Positions 42,110 to 50,990 of a DNA stretch of 64,000 nucleotides are shown here, piece by piece. Each line of letters opens with the position of its first letter. Positions within the stretch are counted from its first letter, which is position 1. Below the pieces are notes generated by a model. The model saw only the letters and a list, made by a program, of their open reading frames with translations. It made no database searches and was not told where the DNA came from. The position numbers were made by a program, and so were the translations under genes. This DNA comes from Mucilaginibacter agri (GTDB taxonomy: Bacteria; Bacteroidota; Bacteroidia; Sphingobacteriales; Sphingobacteriaceae). The stretch lies in contig NZ_WWEO01000036.1 of assembly GCF_009928685.1 (NCBI RefSeq), positions 1 to 64,000 of the forward strand, given 5' to 3'.

Positions 42110-43630
42110 ATGAAAAACAAATCGATCTTATTTACATGCCTGTTGTTGTTAGCGACATCGGCAACTTTCGCACAGCTAAAAAACGCAGTTATTATTCGCG
42201 ATACCATTTACTCCAATTCGCTGCAAGAAAAACGGCCTTTAGAAATTGTGCTACCTGCCGATTATGGCACCGCGCCAACTAAAAAGTACGATGCCACCTA
42301 CGTTACCGATGGCGAGTGGAACACACAGATTGTAACCAATATAGATCGCTTTCTGGAAATACAATTTATACCATCTAACATTATTGTAAGCATACCCAAC
42401 CTATACAAAGATGGGCGGAACATGCGCGAACGCGATTTTACGCCAACGCATATAAATGATGCGCAGGTATCGGGCGGGGCGGAAAAATATCTGGCATTTT
42501 TGAAAAATGAGTTAATGCCATACATCAATCAAAAATATCGCACCAGCGGCATGAATACCCTTTATGGTAGTTCGCTGGCAGGGATATTTACCATGTACGC
42601 CATCATAAAAGAACCGCGCTTGTTTCAATCGTACCTGCTGGCCGATCCGGCACTTTGGTGGGACAACGGCTATGCTTTTAAATTGGCCGATGAAAATCTG
42701 AGCAAACTAAACCTTACGGACATTACCATGTTGATGACCGGCCGTGAAGGGCCGGCGGCCGTAAGTATGGGTATTGTTAAAATGGATTCTATATTAAAGC
42801 AAAAAGCGCCAGCCGGTTTGCATTGGAAAACAATGTACTATCAGGATGAAACCCATAATTCGATGATATTCAGAACTCTGTATGATGGATTGAAATATAC
42901 TTACTATGGTTATAGCAAAGAACCTTTTGAGTTTCACCCGGAGAATGGCATCATGTTGAACAACAAACCCATCAAGATCAATTTTAACGGCGACCTGGTT
43001 AAGGACCTCCGTTACACTACGGATGGCAGCCAGCCTACCGCTGCGTCTGCGTTAATAATTAATAAAACCCTCACATTGCAGCAGCCCGCCAAGTTGATTA
43101 TTAAAGCCATGAGCAACCGCCCGGGATATGATCAACAAGATACCGCCAATTTTATAGCCGGTACGACTTTAGCTGCAAAGCCGCAAACAAAAGGACTTAC
43201 GCCCGGTGGCTGGAGCTATGCCTACTACGAAGGCAACTGGGACCGCCTACCCGATTTTAAAAAACTTAAACCGTTGCAAACGGGCAAGGCTGATAAAGAT
43301 TTCGATCTGATGAAACTGCCCAAACACGAAAATTTTGCCTGCGTTTTATCCGGGCAAATTGAGGCCAGGTCCGAAGGTTATTACATCTTCGGCATCGATA
43401 GCGACGATGGTTCTAAACTTTATATTGACGATAAGTTGCTTATAGACTATGACGGCTTACACCGCAGCGGCAATTTTAAATCGTATGTATTGCCGCTTGC
43501 TAAAGGCTTTCACAATTTCAGGTTAGACTACTTTAAGAAAACAGGCACACCTACATTGCGAATTTTATGGGCTACGCCCGATAATGAAGATGGAGAGCCT
43601 TTGCCGCTATCGGCCCAATACGGTAAATAA
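42110..43630 (+). CDS. Secreted esterase with chitobiase-like and PA14 domains
   Basis: A 506-residue three-part protein with signal peptide (LFTCLLLLATSATFA). Residues about 25-265 form an esterase-D-type alpha/beta hydrolase with nucleophile elbow YGSSLAG. Residues about 280-345 (NGIMLNNKPIKINFNGDL...YTTDGSQPT) match the short chitobiase/beta-hexosaminidase C-terminal fold. Residues about 365-500 are a PA14 domain (GYYIFGIDSDDGSKLYIDDKLLIDYDG). It probably acts on acylated carbohydrates or peptidoglycan-linked substrates, with PA14 as the binding module. Specificity is unknown. It has no operon partner. Confidence 0.8.
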   Translation: MKNKSILFTCLLLLATSATFAQLKNAVIIRDTIYSNSLQEKRPLEIVLPADYGTAPTKKYDATYVTDGEWNTQIVTNIDRFLEIQFIPSNIIVSIPNLYKDGRNMRERDFTPTHINDAQVSGGAEKYLAFLKNELMPYINQKYRTSGMNTLYGSSLAGIFTMYAIIKEPRLFQSYLLADPALWWDNGYAFKLADENLSKLNLTDITMLMTGREGPAAVSMGIVKMDSILKQKAPAGLHWKTMYYQDETHNSMIFRTLYDGLKYTYYGYSKEPFEFHPENGIMLNNKPIKINFNGDLVKDLRYTTDGSQPTAASALIINKTLTLQQPAKLIIKAMSNRPGYDQQDTANFIAGTTLAAKPQTKGLTPGGWSYAYYEGNWDRLPDFKKLKPLQTGKADKDFDLMKLPKHENFACVLSGQIEARSEGYYIFGIDSDDGSKLYIDDKLLIDYDGLHRSGNFKSYVLPLAKGFHNFRLDYFKKTGTPTLRILWATPDNEDGEPLPLSAQYGK

Positions 43631-43725
43631 TACCGGGGAGGCGTATTACAGCTGTAAAAAGCTGTTTGATGCAATTTTGTGATCATATAAACATTACCAC
43701 TACCTTATTAATAGTTAGTAATGCT

Positions 43726-43733
43726 TAATTTTG
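43726..43733 (+). promoter_or_regulatory. Bacteroidota -7 box TAATTTTG for kbl
   Basis: Perfect TAnnTTTG, 22 bases before the ATG at 43755. A TTG that could be read as an earlier start (43731) is this promoter's own TTTG, which favours 43755. Confidence 0.5.
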
Positions 43734-43754
43734 CCTGCTCAAAATTATAACGCT

Positions 43755-44945
43755 ATGTACGATACCCTGAAGCCTGTACTGCAGCAGGAACTTGCCCAGA
43801 TAGAAGAAGCCGGATTATATAAAAGAGAACGCATTATTACCTCGCCGCAAGGTGCCGATATTACGGTACAGGGTGGCCAGGAAGTAATTAACTTTTGCGC
43901 CAACAATTACCTTGGCTTATCCGGTCACCCCAAAGTGATCGAAGCTGCAAAAAAGGTGATGGATACACATGGTTATGGCCTGTCGTCGGTAAGGTTTATC
44001 TGTGGTACACAGGATATCCATAAAGAACTGGAAGCTAAAATCGCTGACTTTTTAGGCACAGAAGATACCATACTTTATGCCGCGGCATTTGATGCCAATG
44101 GCGGTGTGTTTGAACCTCTGTTCAATGAGCAGGATGCCATTATATCCGACGAGCTGAACCACGCTTCTATTATAGATGGTGTACGTTTATGCAAAGCCCA
44201 GCGCCATCGTTACAAACATGATGACATGGCCGATCTGGAAGAAAAGCTGAAGGCCACGCAAAATCTCCGTCACCGTATTATCGTTACCGATGGGGCTTTC
44301 TCTATGGACGGCACTATAGCCCAGTTAGACAAAATTTGCGACCTGGCCGATAAATACAAGGCATTGGTAATGATAGACGAGAGCCATTGCTCGGGCTTTA
44401 TGGGCAAAACCGGTCGCGGTACGCATGAGCACCACAATGTAATGGGCCGTATAGACATTATCACAGGCACCTTGGGTAAAGCCCTTGGCGGCGCATCTGG
44501 TGGTTTTACATCTGGTCGTAAGGAGATTATCGATATGTTACGTCAGCGTTCTCGTCCGTATCTATTCTCTAATACCCTCGCGCCAGCTATTACAGGTGCA
44601 TCAATAGGTGTGTTGAACATGCTAAGCGAAACCACCGATTTGCGCGACAAATTAGAAAGCAACACTAAATACTTCCGCGAAAAAATGACCGAGGCGGGCT
44701 TCGACATCAAACCAGGTGTACACCCTATTGTACCGGTAATGCTATACGATGCTAAACTGGCCCAGGAGTTTGCCGCCAAAATGCTGGAAGAAAGCATTTA
44801 TGTAATTGGCTTCTACTATCCGGTTGTTCCGCAAGGCAAAGCACGCATCCGCGTTCAGATATCTGCAGCACACGATGTTGAACATTTAGATAAAGCTATT
44901 GCTGCGTTTACCAAGGTAGGTAAGGCCTTAGAGGTGATTAAATAA
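43755..44945 (+). CDS. kbl: Glycine C-acetyltransferase (2-amino-3-ketobutyrate CoA ligase)
   Basis: A 396-residue PLP enzyme that makes 2-amino-3-oxobutanoate from glycine and acetyl-CoA (or the reverse in threonine breakdown). The PLP-binding lysine is K242 in [14 protein letters not shown]; the stacking histidine is in DELNHAS. Length matches the 398-residue E. coli enzyme after starting at 43755. No threonine dehydrogenase gene is next to it; the alternative family members BioF and Kbl-like synthases are less likely on overall sequence. Confidence 0.9.
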   Translation: MYDTLKPVLQQELAQIEEAGLYKRERIITSPQGADITVQGGQEVINFCANNYLGLSGHPKVIEAAKKVMDTHGYGLSSVRFICGTQDIHKELEAKIADFLGTEDTILYAAAFDANGGVFEPLFNEQDAIISDELNHASIIDGVRLCKAQRHRYKHDDMADLEEKLKATQNLRHRIIVTDGAFSMDGTIAQLDKICDLADKYKALVMIDESHCSGFMGKTGRGTHEHHNVMGRIDIITGTLGKALGGASGGFTSGRKEIIDMLRQRSRPYLFSNTLAPAITGASIGVLNMLSETTDLRDKLESNTKYFREKMTEAGFDIKPGVHPIVPVMLYDAKLAQEFAAKMLEESIYVIGFYYPVVPQGKARIRVQISAAHDVEHLDKAIAAFTKVGKALEVIK

Positions 44946-45006
44946 TTATGAGTAAATTAGCGGTTTGTAGCCGAAGCACAAATGCGCTTCAGAATAAAAA
45001 GATATA

Positions 45007-46044
45007 ATGCAAGATCAGATCAACCAATATACTGCCGATATTGAGGCTTTTAACCCTGCTAACGCAGATGAGCTGGAAGCCTTTCGGATAAAATATTTAG
45101 GTACCAAGGGACTTATTAAGGACCTTTTTGAACAATTTAAAAGCGTTGGCCCCGAAGAAAAACGTGTGTTTGGTAAAGTGCTTAACCAGTTTAAGCAAAT
45201 GGCCGAAGCTAAGTATGCAGAGCTAAAAGAAACTTTAGACGGACAACAGACAACCAATAACGGACAGCAACAAGACCTTACTTTACCAGGTAATGGTTTC
45301 GAGGTGGGTTCGCGCCACCCGCTATCGTTGGTGCAAAGCGAGATCGTTGATATATTTAAACGTTTAGGTTTCGTTGTGGCCGAAGGCCCCGAAATTGAGG
45401 ACGACTGGCACAACTTCTCAGCCCTTAACTTCCCGGATGAGCACCCGGCGCGTGATATGCAGGATACTTTCTTCATTAAAAAGAATAGTGGTAAGGATGA
45501 TATCGCCTTGCGTACCCACACCTCTTCGGTACAGGTGCGTATGATGGAGAACGGTAAACCACCGTTCCGCGCACTTATGCCTGGCCGCGTTTACCGTAAC
45601 GAGGCTATTTCGGCACGTGCCCATTGCTTTTTCCACCAGATAGAGGGTTTGTACATCGACGAAAACGTTTCTTTTGCCGACCTGAAGCAAACGCTTTACC
45701 ACTTCGTACAGGAACTATACGGCGAAGGTACCAAGGTACGTTTCCGCCCGTCATATTTCCCATTCACCGAGCCATCTGCAGAGATGGATATCTCTTGTAC
45801 CATTTGTAAAGGTGCCGGTTGTAACATGTGTAAACACTCGGGTTGGGTTGAGATTTTAGGCTGCGGCATGGTTGATCCTAACGTTTTGGAAAACTGCGGT
45901 ATCGACAGTAAAAAATATACCGGCTTTGCCTTCGGTATGGGTGTAGAGCGTATCACCAACCTAAAATATGTGATTAAAGATCTGCGTTTATTCTCTGAGA
46001 ATGATGTACGTTTCTTAAAGCAATTTAAAACAGAAATGATATGA
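45007..46044 (+). CDS. pheS: Phenylalanyl-tRNA synthetase alpha subunit
   Basis: A 345-residue PheS with an N-terminal coiled-coil (about 1-85) and a class II catalytic domain. Motif 2 and the Phe site are in RVYRNEAISARAHCFFHQIEGLYID and RPSYFPFTEPSAEMD. A cysteine-rich patch (CTICKGAGCNMCKHSGW) follows, and motif 3 is FGMGVERITNLKY. It charges tRNA-Phe with PheT, not in the window. The cysteine patch is present in many PheS proteins of this phylum. The stop overlaps the next gene's start (ATGA). Confidence 0.96.
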   Translation: MQDQINQYTADIEAFNPANADELEAFRIKYLGTKGLIKDLFEQFKSVGPEEKRVFGKVLNQFKQMAEAKYAELKETLDGQQTTNNGQQQDLTLPGNGFEVGSRHPLSLVQSEIVDIFKRLGFVVAEGPEIEDDWHNFSALNFPDEHPARDMQDTFFIKKNSGKDDIALRTHTSSVQVRMMENGKPPFRALMPGRVYRNEAISARAHCFFHQIEGLYIDENVSFADLKQTLYHFVQELYGEGTKVRFRPSYFPFTEPSAEMDISCTICKGAGCNMCKHSGWVEILGCGMVDPNVLENCGIDSKKYTGFAFGMGVERITNLKYVIKDLRLFSENDVRFLKQFKTEMI

Positions 46045-46460
46045 GGTATCGCTTAGGTATGCTGTTGATTGGCATGTTGTGTTTTGTTTCGTGCGGAAAG
46101 GATAACCAATCTACCATACCTTACGTTGCCGTAAATTTTCAGGCGCCATTATCAGATCCCCGGTTAAGCAAGCTTAACAGCATTGGCGGTGCGGTAACGG
46201 TAAGCGGCTATGGTGTAGCAGGTTTAGTGCTATACCATAGCGCGGATGGCAGCTACCATGCCTATGACCGTTGCAGCAGCTACGAGCCCGAAAAGAAATG
46301 CGCTGTTAATATAGACGATACCGGCTTTCAGGCGGTTGATCCATGCAGTGGTTCTAAATTTTCGCTGGCCGATGGCTCGCCTGTAAAAGCTCCTGCATCA
46401 CGTTCATTACGGGCGTATCTGGTATCTGTGAATAATTTTACCATATTTGTGTCTAATTGA
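46041..46460 (+). CDS. Degenerate Rieske-like lipoprotein
   Basis: A 139-residue lipoprotein (lipobox CFVSC) starting inside the pheS stop (ATGA overlap), so translation is coupled. The body follows the Rieske fold: HSADGSYHAYDRCSSYEP, then DPCSGSKFSLADGSPVKAPASRSL, matching CTH...CPCHGSxFD..G....PA..PL. Both histidine ligands are replaced by serine, and one of the two cysteine ligands by aspartate, so it should not hold a [2Fe-2S] cluster. Extra cysteines may form a disulfide. Function unknown. Confidence 0.75.
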   Translation: MRYRLGMLLIGMLCFVSCGKDNQSTIPYVAVNFQAPLSDPRLSKLNSIGGAVTVSGYGVAGLVLYHSADGSYHAYDRCSSYEPEKKCAVNIDDTGFQAVDPCSGSKFSLADGSPVKAPASRSLRAYLVSVNNFTIFVSN

Positions 46461-46463
46461 TAC

Positions 46464-47045
46464 ATGGAAGCCGATAAAATAAAAGAAAGCATTAAGCGGG
46501 CTGCGCAGGAGTTGTTCCGCAAATTCGGTTATCACAAAACCAGCGTAAACGAAATTGCCAAGCGGGCTAAAATAGCTAAAGCCACCATTTACAAATACTT
46601 CGACAGCAAGGAGCAAATTTTGCATGCCTTGCTGATGGACTATATTAAGGTAAGTGTGGACGAATTGATCAATAGCGACAGCCACCAAATGGATGAGGAA
46701 GCGCACCTCACCAACTTAATTCTTAAAACAAGTCGTCTATCGTACACCATTTGCAACGAGTTTATTGGCTGGGACTTTATTCGCGAATCAACCAACTCGC
46801 AGGAATTCCTCAAAAACCTCTCTAACGAACTGGAAGAATTGCTATTAAGCTCGTTTACCAAACTGAGCGGTATGCGCAAAATGGAAAGTTATCACCAGCG
46901 CCTACGCTTCCTTATTAAATGCAGCAAGAGCATTGTATTTAGCTTTGCATTTACTTCGGTTAGTGATGCCGACGTGCGTAAAAACTTTGTATCCTTCCAA
47001 AAAGAGATTCTTCCTTATTTAGTAAAAGCAGCCATTACGGTTTAA
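46464..47045 (+). CDS. TetR/AcrR family transcriptional regulator
   Basis: A 193-residue regulator. The N-terminal helix-turn-helix, AAQELFRKFGYHKTSVNEIAKRAKIAKATIYKYFDSKEQIL, is a full TetR_N domain. The C-terminal all-helical part (about 55-190) would bind a ligand; it has no family I can name. It sits 3 bases after the lipoprotein gene, in a pheS-lipoprotein-tetR unit. Target genes are unknown; it probably represses a nearby or unlinked efflux or lipid gene set. Confidence 0.88.
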   Translation: MEADKIKESIKRAAQELFRKFGYHKTSVNEIAKRAKIAKATIYKYFDSKEQILHALLMDYIKVSVDELINSDSHQMDEEAHLTNLILKTSRLSYTICNEFIGWDFIRESTNSQEFLKNLSNELEELLLSSFTKLSGMRKMESYHQRLRFLIKCSKSIVFSFAFTSVSDADVRKNFVSFQKEILPYLVKAAITV

Positions 47046-47085
47046 TTTTTTCCAATCTGTTTGGATTATTAATTTGCATTCAGTT

Positions 47086-47113
47086 ACTTTGTATTGCAAA
47101 GTACTTTTAAAGT
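47086..47113. promoter_or_regulatory. Tandem palindromes ACTTTG-N5-CAAAGT and ACTTTTAAAGT
   Basis: ACTTTG-TATTG-CAAAGT (47086-47102) is a perfect inverted repeat, immediately followed by the palindrome ACTTTTAAAGT (47103-47113). Both lie between tetR and the small membrane gene. They are candidate operators, not tied to a specific regulator. Confidence 0.4.
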
Positions 47114-47230
47114 ATCAAATTGAAAATTCTATTACGCCGAATAACAAGTTAGATTTCAGTGTGGCCCTACCCAACGAACCTATTTAAAATTGAATCATTA
47201 ATTATCAGTCATTTACAATAAAATCACAAA

Positions 47231-47491
47231 ATGGACTTTAATTCAAAAAAGCTTTCGTTAGTGCTTTTGGGCGCTACAGCTATCGTTTGCTCCCGAACAT
47301 TGTTCTTCTTTTTTAATGATCCCGAAGGCCCGAATCTTGTAGTAGTTGGAGGGATGGCAATCGCCATATATCTGCTATCCTTTGCTGCTTACGCATTTAT
47401 GCCTTCCAAAATAGAGGGACTCAAAAGGTTTTCAATAGCAGTTTGTTTGCAAATATTGGCCGTTATTGTTCTCTATTTCTTTATGAAGTAG
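47231..47491 (+). CDS. Small three-helix membrane protein
   Basis: An 86-residue protein with three hydrophobic segments (about 9-27, 36-57 and 68-85). The loops are short and polar (NDPEGPN, MPSKIEGLKR). No family is recognised. It follows tetR after 185 bases that contain the tandem palindromes, and is closed by a strong terminator at 47512-47538, so it looks like a single-gene unit. It could be the target of TetR or of another repressor. Confidence 0.6.
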   Translation: MDFNSKKLSLVLLGATAIVCSRTLFFFFNDPEGPNLVVVGGMAIAIYLLSFAAYAFMPSKIEGLKRFSIAVCLQILAVIVLYFFMK

Positions 47492-47511
47492 TTTTCTATT
47501 CAGCAATGCAA

Positions 47512-47538
47512 AGCAGGCCCTGCGGGCCTGCTTTTTTT
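47512..47538 (+). terminator. Strong rho-independent terminator
   Basis: AGCAGGCCC-TGC-GGGCCTGCT forms a 9-bp G/C-rich stem followed by seven T. It closes the small membrane protein gene. Confidence 0.9.
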
Positions 47539-47613
47539 AACAAAAAATTAACACTATACCAATTTGGTTTTCGGTATAAAAATTACTATGTTAGCATAAT
47601 AAATTTTTACATC

Positions 47614-47721
47614 ATGAGCCGGGAATTAAATGATTTTTCAGCACAGATTGATGAACAGTTCGACCTGTCTGACGTAGCCACCAATAGCTTCTGGGTTTTC
47701 TTTATAGCAATCTTCGCCTAG
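47614..47721 (+). CDS. Putative 35-residue peptide
   Basis: ATG at 47614 to TAG at 47721: 35 residues, MSRELNDFSAQIDEQFDLSD followed by VATNSFWVFFIAIFA. The charged N-terminal half and very hydrophobic C-terminal end could be a membrane-associating peptide. It lies alone between a terminator and rlmD. I cannot show it is translated; it may be chance. Confidence 0.3.
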   Translation: MSRELNDFSAQIDEQFDLSDVATNSFWVFFIAIFA

Positions 47722-47771
47722 TTTACACTGCGGGCAACGGTTTTTACATTTAACGTTTTAAATAATTGGGT

Positions 47772-47779
47772 TAACTTTG
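47772..47779 (+). promoter_or_regulatory. Bacteroidota -7 box TAACTTTG for rlmD
   Basis: Perfect TAnnTTTG, 8 bases before the ATG at 47787, giving a near-leaderless mRNA. Confidence 0.5.
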
Positions 47780-47786
47780 CAGCCTG

Positions 47787-49193
47787 ATGAATAAGACTGC
47801 GAATTATAAACTGGTAGAAAGCGTTAGTGTAATTGATATTGCCGAAGAGGGTAAAGGCGTTGGCAAAGCCGATGACCTGGTGCTTTTTATTGAGAAAGCC
47901 GTACCCGGCGATGTTGTTGATGTAGAAATTTACCGTAAAAAGAAAAACTTCGGTGAGGCCCGCATCAAGACAATCGTAACCCCTTCCGAATACCGCACCA
48001 CTCCTTTCTGCGAGCACTTTGGTACATGTGGCGGCTGCAAATGGCAACACATGACCTACCCTGCTCAACTGCAGTTTAAACAAAAAACAGTCGCCGATGC
48101 GCTTGGCCGTTTAGCCAAGCTGGATGTTAGCGACATTATGCCCATTGTAGGCTCGCCAGAAGACAAATACTATCGTAACAAGTTAGAATATACCTTCTCA
48201 GACAAACGCTGGCTTAACGAGGGCGAGAACCGTGATAACGAAACCTTGGATATGAATGCCCTTGGTTTCCACATTCCCGGCAGGTTTGATAAGATATTGG
48301 ATATTAACCATTGCTATTTACAGGCCGATCCATCGAACGAGTTGCGCCTTAGCCTGCGCGATTTTGCCAAGCAAAACAACATCAGTTTTTATAACCTCAA
48401 GAACCACGAAGGCGCATTGCGTAACCTGGTGATCCGCACCTCGTCAACCGGTGAGTTGATGGTTATTGTGATATTTGCCTATCCAAGCGAGGAGCAGGTT
48501 AAATTGGTAATGGATTTCGTGGAGCAGGGTTTCCCGGAGATTACTTCGTTATTATATATCATCAACCAAAAGAAGAATGATACGTTCTTCGATCAGGAAG
48601 TGATCAGTTGGAAAGGTCCGCAGTATATTCACGAGGGAATGGACGAGATCAGGTTCCGTATAGGGCCTAAATCTTTTTACCAGACCAATGCCATCCAGGC
48701 CAAAAAACTATATGAGATAACCCGCGATTTTGCAGGTTTTACCGGCAGCGAACTGGTTTACGATTTATACACCGGCGCAGGCACCATTGCCAACTTTGTG
48801 GCCAAACATGTAAACAAAGTAGTTGGGGTTGAATATGTGCCTTCGGCTATTGAAGATGCCAAGATCAATTCGCAGATCAACAACATCACCAATACCGACT
48901 TTTATGCGGGTGATATGAAGGATGTGCTGAATGCTGAATTTGTGCAAACCCACGGCAAACCAGATGTTATCATTACCGACCCACCACGCGCAGGTATGCA
49001 CGCCGATGTAGTTGCCCGCCTGATGGAGATCGAAGCCGAGAAAATTGTATACGTAAGCTGTAACCCTGCCACACAGGCACGGGATATGCTGATATTGAAA
49101 GAAAAATATGACACCATTAAAATTCAACCGGTGGATATGTTTCCGCATACCCAGCACGTGGAGAATGTGATGTTGTTGCAGTTAAGGAAATAG
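47787..49193 (+). CDS. rlmD: 23S rRNA (uracil(1939)-C(5))-methyltransferase RlmD
   Basis: A 468-residue TrmA/RlmD family enzyme. A TRAM-like RNA-binding domain (about 10-65) is followed by cysteines of a [4Fe-4S] cluster (C75, C81, C84 in FCEHFGTCGGCKW). The SAM site is VYDLYTGAGTIANFVAKH. IITDPPRAGMH and the catalytic cysteine in YVSCNPATQARD complete the motif set. It makes 5-methyluridine at U1939 in E. coli. RlmC is the main alternative; the domain order favours RlmD. Confidence 0.9.
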   Translation: MNKTANYKLVESVSVIDIAEEGKGVGKADDLVLFIEKAVPGDVVDVEIYRKKKNFGEARIKTIVTPSEYRTTPFCEHFGTCGGCKWQHMTYPAQLQFKQKTVADALGRLAKLDVSDIMPIVGSPEDKYYRNKLEYTFSDKRWLNEGENRDNETLDMNALGFHIPGRFDKILDINHCYLQADPSNELRLSLRDFAKQNNISFYNLKNHEGALRNLVIRTSSTGELMVIVIFAYPSEEQVKLVMDFVEQGFPEITSLLYIINQKKNDTFFDQEVISWKGPQYIHEGMDEIRFRIGPKSFYQTNAIQAKKLYEITRDFAGFTGSELVYDLYTGAGTIANFVAKHVNKVVGVEYVPSAIEDAKINSQINNITNTDFYAGDMKDVLNAEFVQTHGKPDVIITDPPRAGMHADVVARLMEIEAEKIVYVSCNPATQARDMLILKEKYDTIKIQPVDMFPHTQHVENVMLLQLRK

Positions 49194-49206
49194 AAGAATA
49201 GGACCG

Positions 49207-49303
49207 TTTTGTCATCCAGAGCGACAGCGAAGGACCTTCTTCGCCCTGTGCAGCTGCTGTTCATAATGAAGAAGATTCTTCACTAACGCTCAGAACGACA
49301 AAT
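49207..49303. repeat. REP-like palindrome between rlmD and the next gene
   Basis: The left arm 49207-49242 (TTTTGTCATCCAGAGCGACA...) pairs with 49268-49303 at 27 of 36 positions around a 25-base loop. It is of the same GTCAT-ended class as 26826-26900. Confidence 0.75.
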
Positions 49304-49334
49304 ATTGGTTTTAGAAATAAAAACATTTGATCAA

Positions 49335-49724
49335 ATGGATCCGGAAGAATTATTAAACGAGGGCGCTCAGCCGAAAAAGGAAAGCCCACTTAAAAGCCTT
49401 GAGGTTGACCTGAAACTATTCAGCGAATCGATGCGCGAGGTTGCGGTAGAGATTATGGTAGAAGGACTTTCGCTATATCCCATATTTGTAGCGCACCAGC
49501 ACGAAGTTAAACTTGGTGAGGAAATTCTGAACAAAGTAGACCTGAATACCGAATGGAGCATAAACGCATCAACACTCGAAGAATTTGTTGAACGCGGTGT
49601 AATAAAAAAAGAACTAAAGCAACGTTTTATCGATAACTACAAAAACCCCGACGACTTTATGTGCATTTTCGTAATTGTACCTGAGGGGGCTAATTTTGTA
49701 TTTTTTCCATATTCAAAAGAATAA
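49335..49724 (+). CDS. Conserved hypothetical protein
   Basis: A 129-residue protein from MDPEELLNEG (49335); an earlier TTG at 49305 is unlikely because the REP-like element ends just before it. The sequence is mixed alpha/beta (LYPIFVAHQHEVKLGEEILNK, NPDDFMCIFVIVPEGANFVFFPYSKE) with no signal peptide, so it is cytosolic. I do not recognise the family. It is followed by a PRTase gene 26 bases downstream. A perfect 14-bp palindrome CATTTGATCAAATG (49324-49337) overlaps its start codon and might be an operator. Confidence 0.65.
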   Translation: MDPEELLNEGAQPKKESPLKSLEVDLKLFSESMREVAVEIMVEGLSLYPIFVAHQHEVKLGEEILNKVDLNTEWSINASTLEEFVERGVIKKELKQRFIDNYKNPDDFMCIFVIVPEGANFVFFPYSKE

Positions 49725-49750
49725 TAGTAGTTTCGGTTATCCATAAAGAT

Positions 49751-50260
49751 ATGTCAGAAAAAAGACTGCAAATACTTGATCCAAAGCAAATACAACAGAA
49801 AATAGATCGTATTGCTTATCAGATACTCGAAGACAATTTTGAGGAACAAGAGATCGTTATTGCGGGTATTTTACCGCAGGGCTCTAACATTGCTATCAGG
49901 CTTAAAGCCATACTGGATACCATTGCCCCGTTTAAAAGCAAGCTCATTAACATTGAGCTGCAAAAACATATCAGCAACCTTAACTTCAAACTGGATACCC
50001 CAATTGAAGAATGTACCAACAAAGTAGTGATACTGGTTGACGACGTAATGAACAGCGGCAAAACGCTGGCTTACGGTTTCGGTGTGTTTTTAGATGTGCC
50101 GCTTAAAAAACTGCGCACCGTGGTATTGGTAGATCGCAACCACAAAAGCTTCCCGGTTACTACAGATTATTCAGGCATTGCGTTATCGACGCTATTGAAC
50201 GAGCACGTTGATGTACAGCTAACCGAAAGCGGCGAGAACGATGCGGTTTGGTTGGGATAG
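49751..50260 (+). CDS. Phosphoribosyltransferase (PyrR-like type I fold)
   Basis: A 169-residue type I PRTase. The PRPP-binding loop is VVILVDDVMNSGKTLAYGF, with IAGILPQGSNIAIRL earlier. The length and opening (ILDPKQIQQKIDRIAYQILEDN) resemble the PyrR/uracil phosphoribosyltransferase group. The exact base (uracil, hypoxanthine) cannot be assigned, so no symbol is given. It overlaps the next gene by 20 bases and could be cotranscribed with 49335. Confidence 0.8.
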   Translation: MSEKRLQILDPKQIQQKIDRIAYQILEDNFEEQEIVIAGILPQGSNIAIRLKAILDTIAPFKSKLINIELQKHISNLNFKLDTPIEECTNKVVILVDDVMNSGKTLAYGFGVFLDVPLKKLRTVVLVDRNHKSFPVTTDYSGIALSTLLNEHVDVQLTESGENDAVWLG

Positions 50261-50990
50261 TCCTGTTAAAATATTCTTACTCTTACTGGTAAGTGGCGGC
50301 ATATCATCTTGTAATACGCCTGATACCAATCAAATTAACAAGGTTTTTCAGCCGGTGTACAATGGCAAAGCCGTGAAGGGGAAATTCCATTATGGACCGT
50401 ACAATCATTTTTGCCCTTGGGGTTATTTCTTACACGACGATTCGACATTTACATTCGAAGGAAATTGCGAAGGGCGAGCTGAATCGAGTTTAGGAAACTG
50501 GCATCTTACAAAGGACAGCATTGAGGTAAGTTCTTTTGAAAAGAGCCCGACCAATATAGCTTTTCACGTTTATTGTAGTAAGTACAACAACAAAGCCGAG
50601 ACAACCTTCATTATCCTGGATAAAGGGCATAAACCAATTGAAAACTTTTTAATAGAACCATTCAATAATCAACCTGGATACACCTATAAAAACGAATACG
50701 GGTTTTTATTAAACTCAGACGCTGATTTTACCCGTGATGAATTTGAAAAATTTCATACAGATAGTTCAGGCATTTTAAAAATCAAAAAGGGAATTTCAGA
50801 TAGCTTAGATTTCGCTAAGTTAAATTTATTAGCAGGTAAAAATTTCAGAATAAGAAATCATAATCTACCCGACACTATTAAACTAACAATCAATATGGAT
50901 GGCCGTCCGTTTTACTATGATGCATTAAAATATGAGGATGGCAAAAGCACATTTAAGTTTAGATATGCTAATGGCAAAATGGTCTTTTAA
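50241..50990 (+). CDS. Hypothetical lipoprotein
   Basis: A 249-residue protein whose signal peptide ends in lipobox SGGISSC (cysteine about residue 24), predicting a lipoprotein. The body is beta-rich, with repeated short aromatic segments and no recognised domain. Its start lies 20 bases inside the PRTase gene, and its TAA shares the TTAA tetranucleotide (50987-50990) with the stop codon of the convergent aroK. Function unknown. Confidence 0.65.
   Translation: MRFGWDSPVKIFLLLLVSGGISSCNTPDTNQINKVFQPVYNGKAVKGKFHYGPYNHFCPWGYFLHDDSTFTFEGNCEGRAESSLGNWHLTKDSIEVSSFEKSPTNIAFHVYCSKYNNKAETTFIILDKGHKPIENFLIEPFNNQPGYTYKNEYGFLLNSDADFTRDEFEKFHTDSSGILKIKKGISDSLDFAKLNLLAGKNFRIRNHNLPDTIKLTINMDGRPFYYDALKYEDGKSTFKFRYANGKMVF

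Noticed and set aside
43731..43754. TTG start for kbl eight codons upstream
   Set aside because: That TTG belongs to a -7 promoter box TAATTTTG and the extra residues are not family-like; ATG at 43755 gives the normal length.
47443..47613. Longer frame upstream of the 35-residue peptide
   Set aside because: It overlaps the 86-residue gene and runs through the strong terminator; only the part from 47614 is considered.
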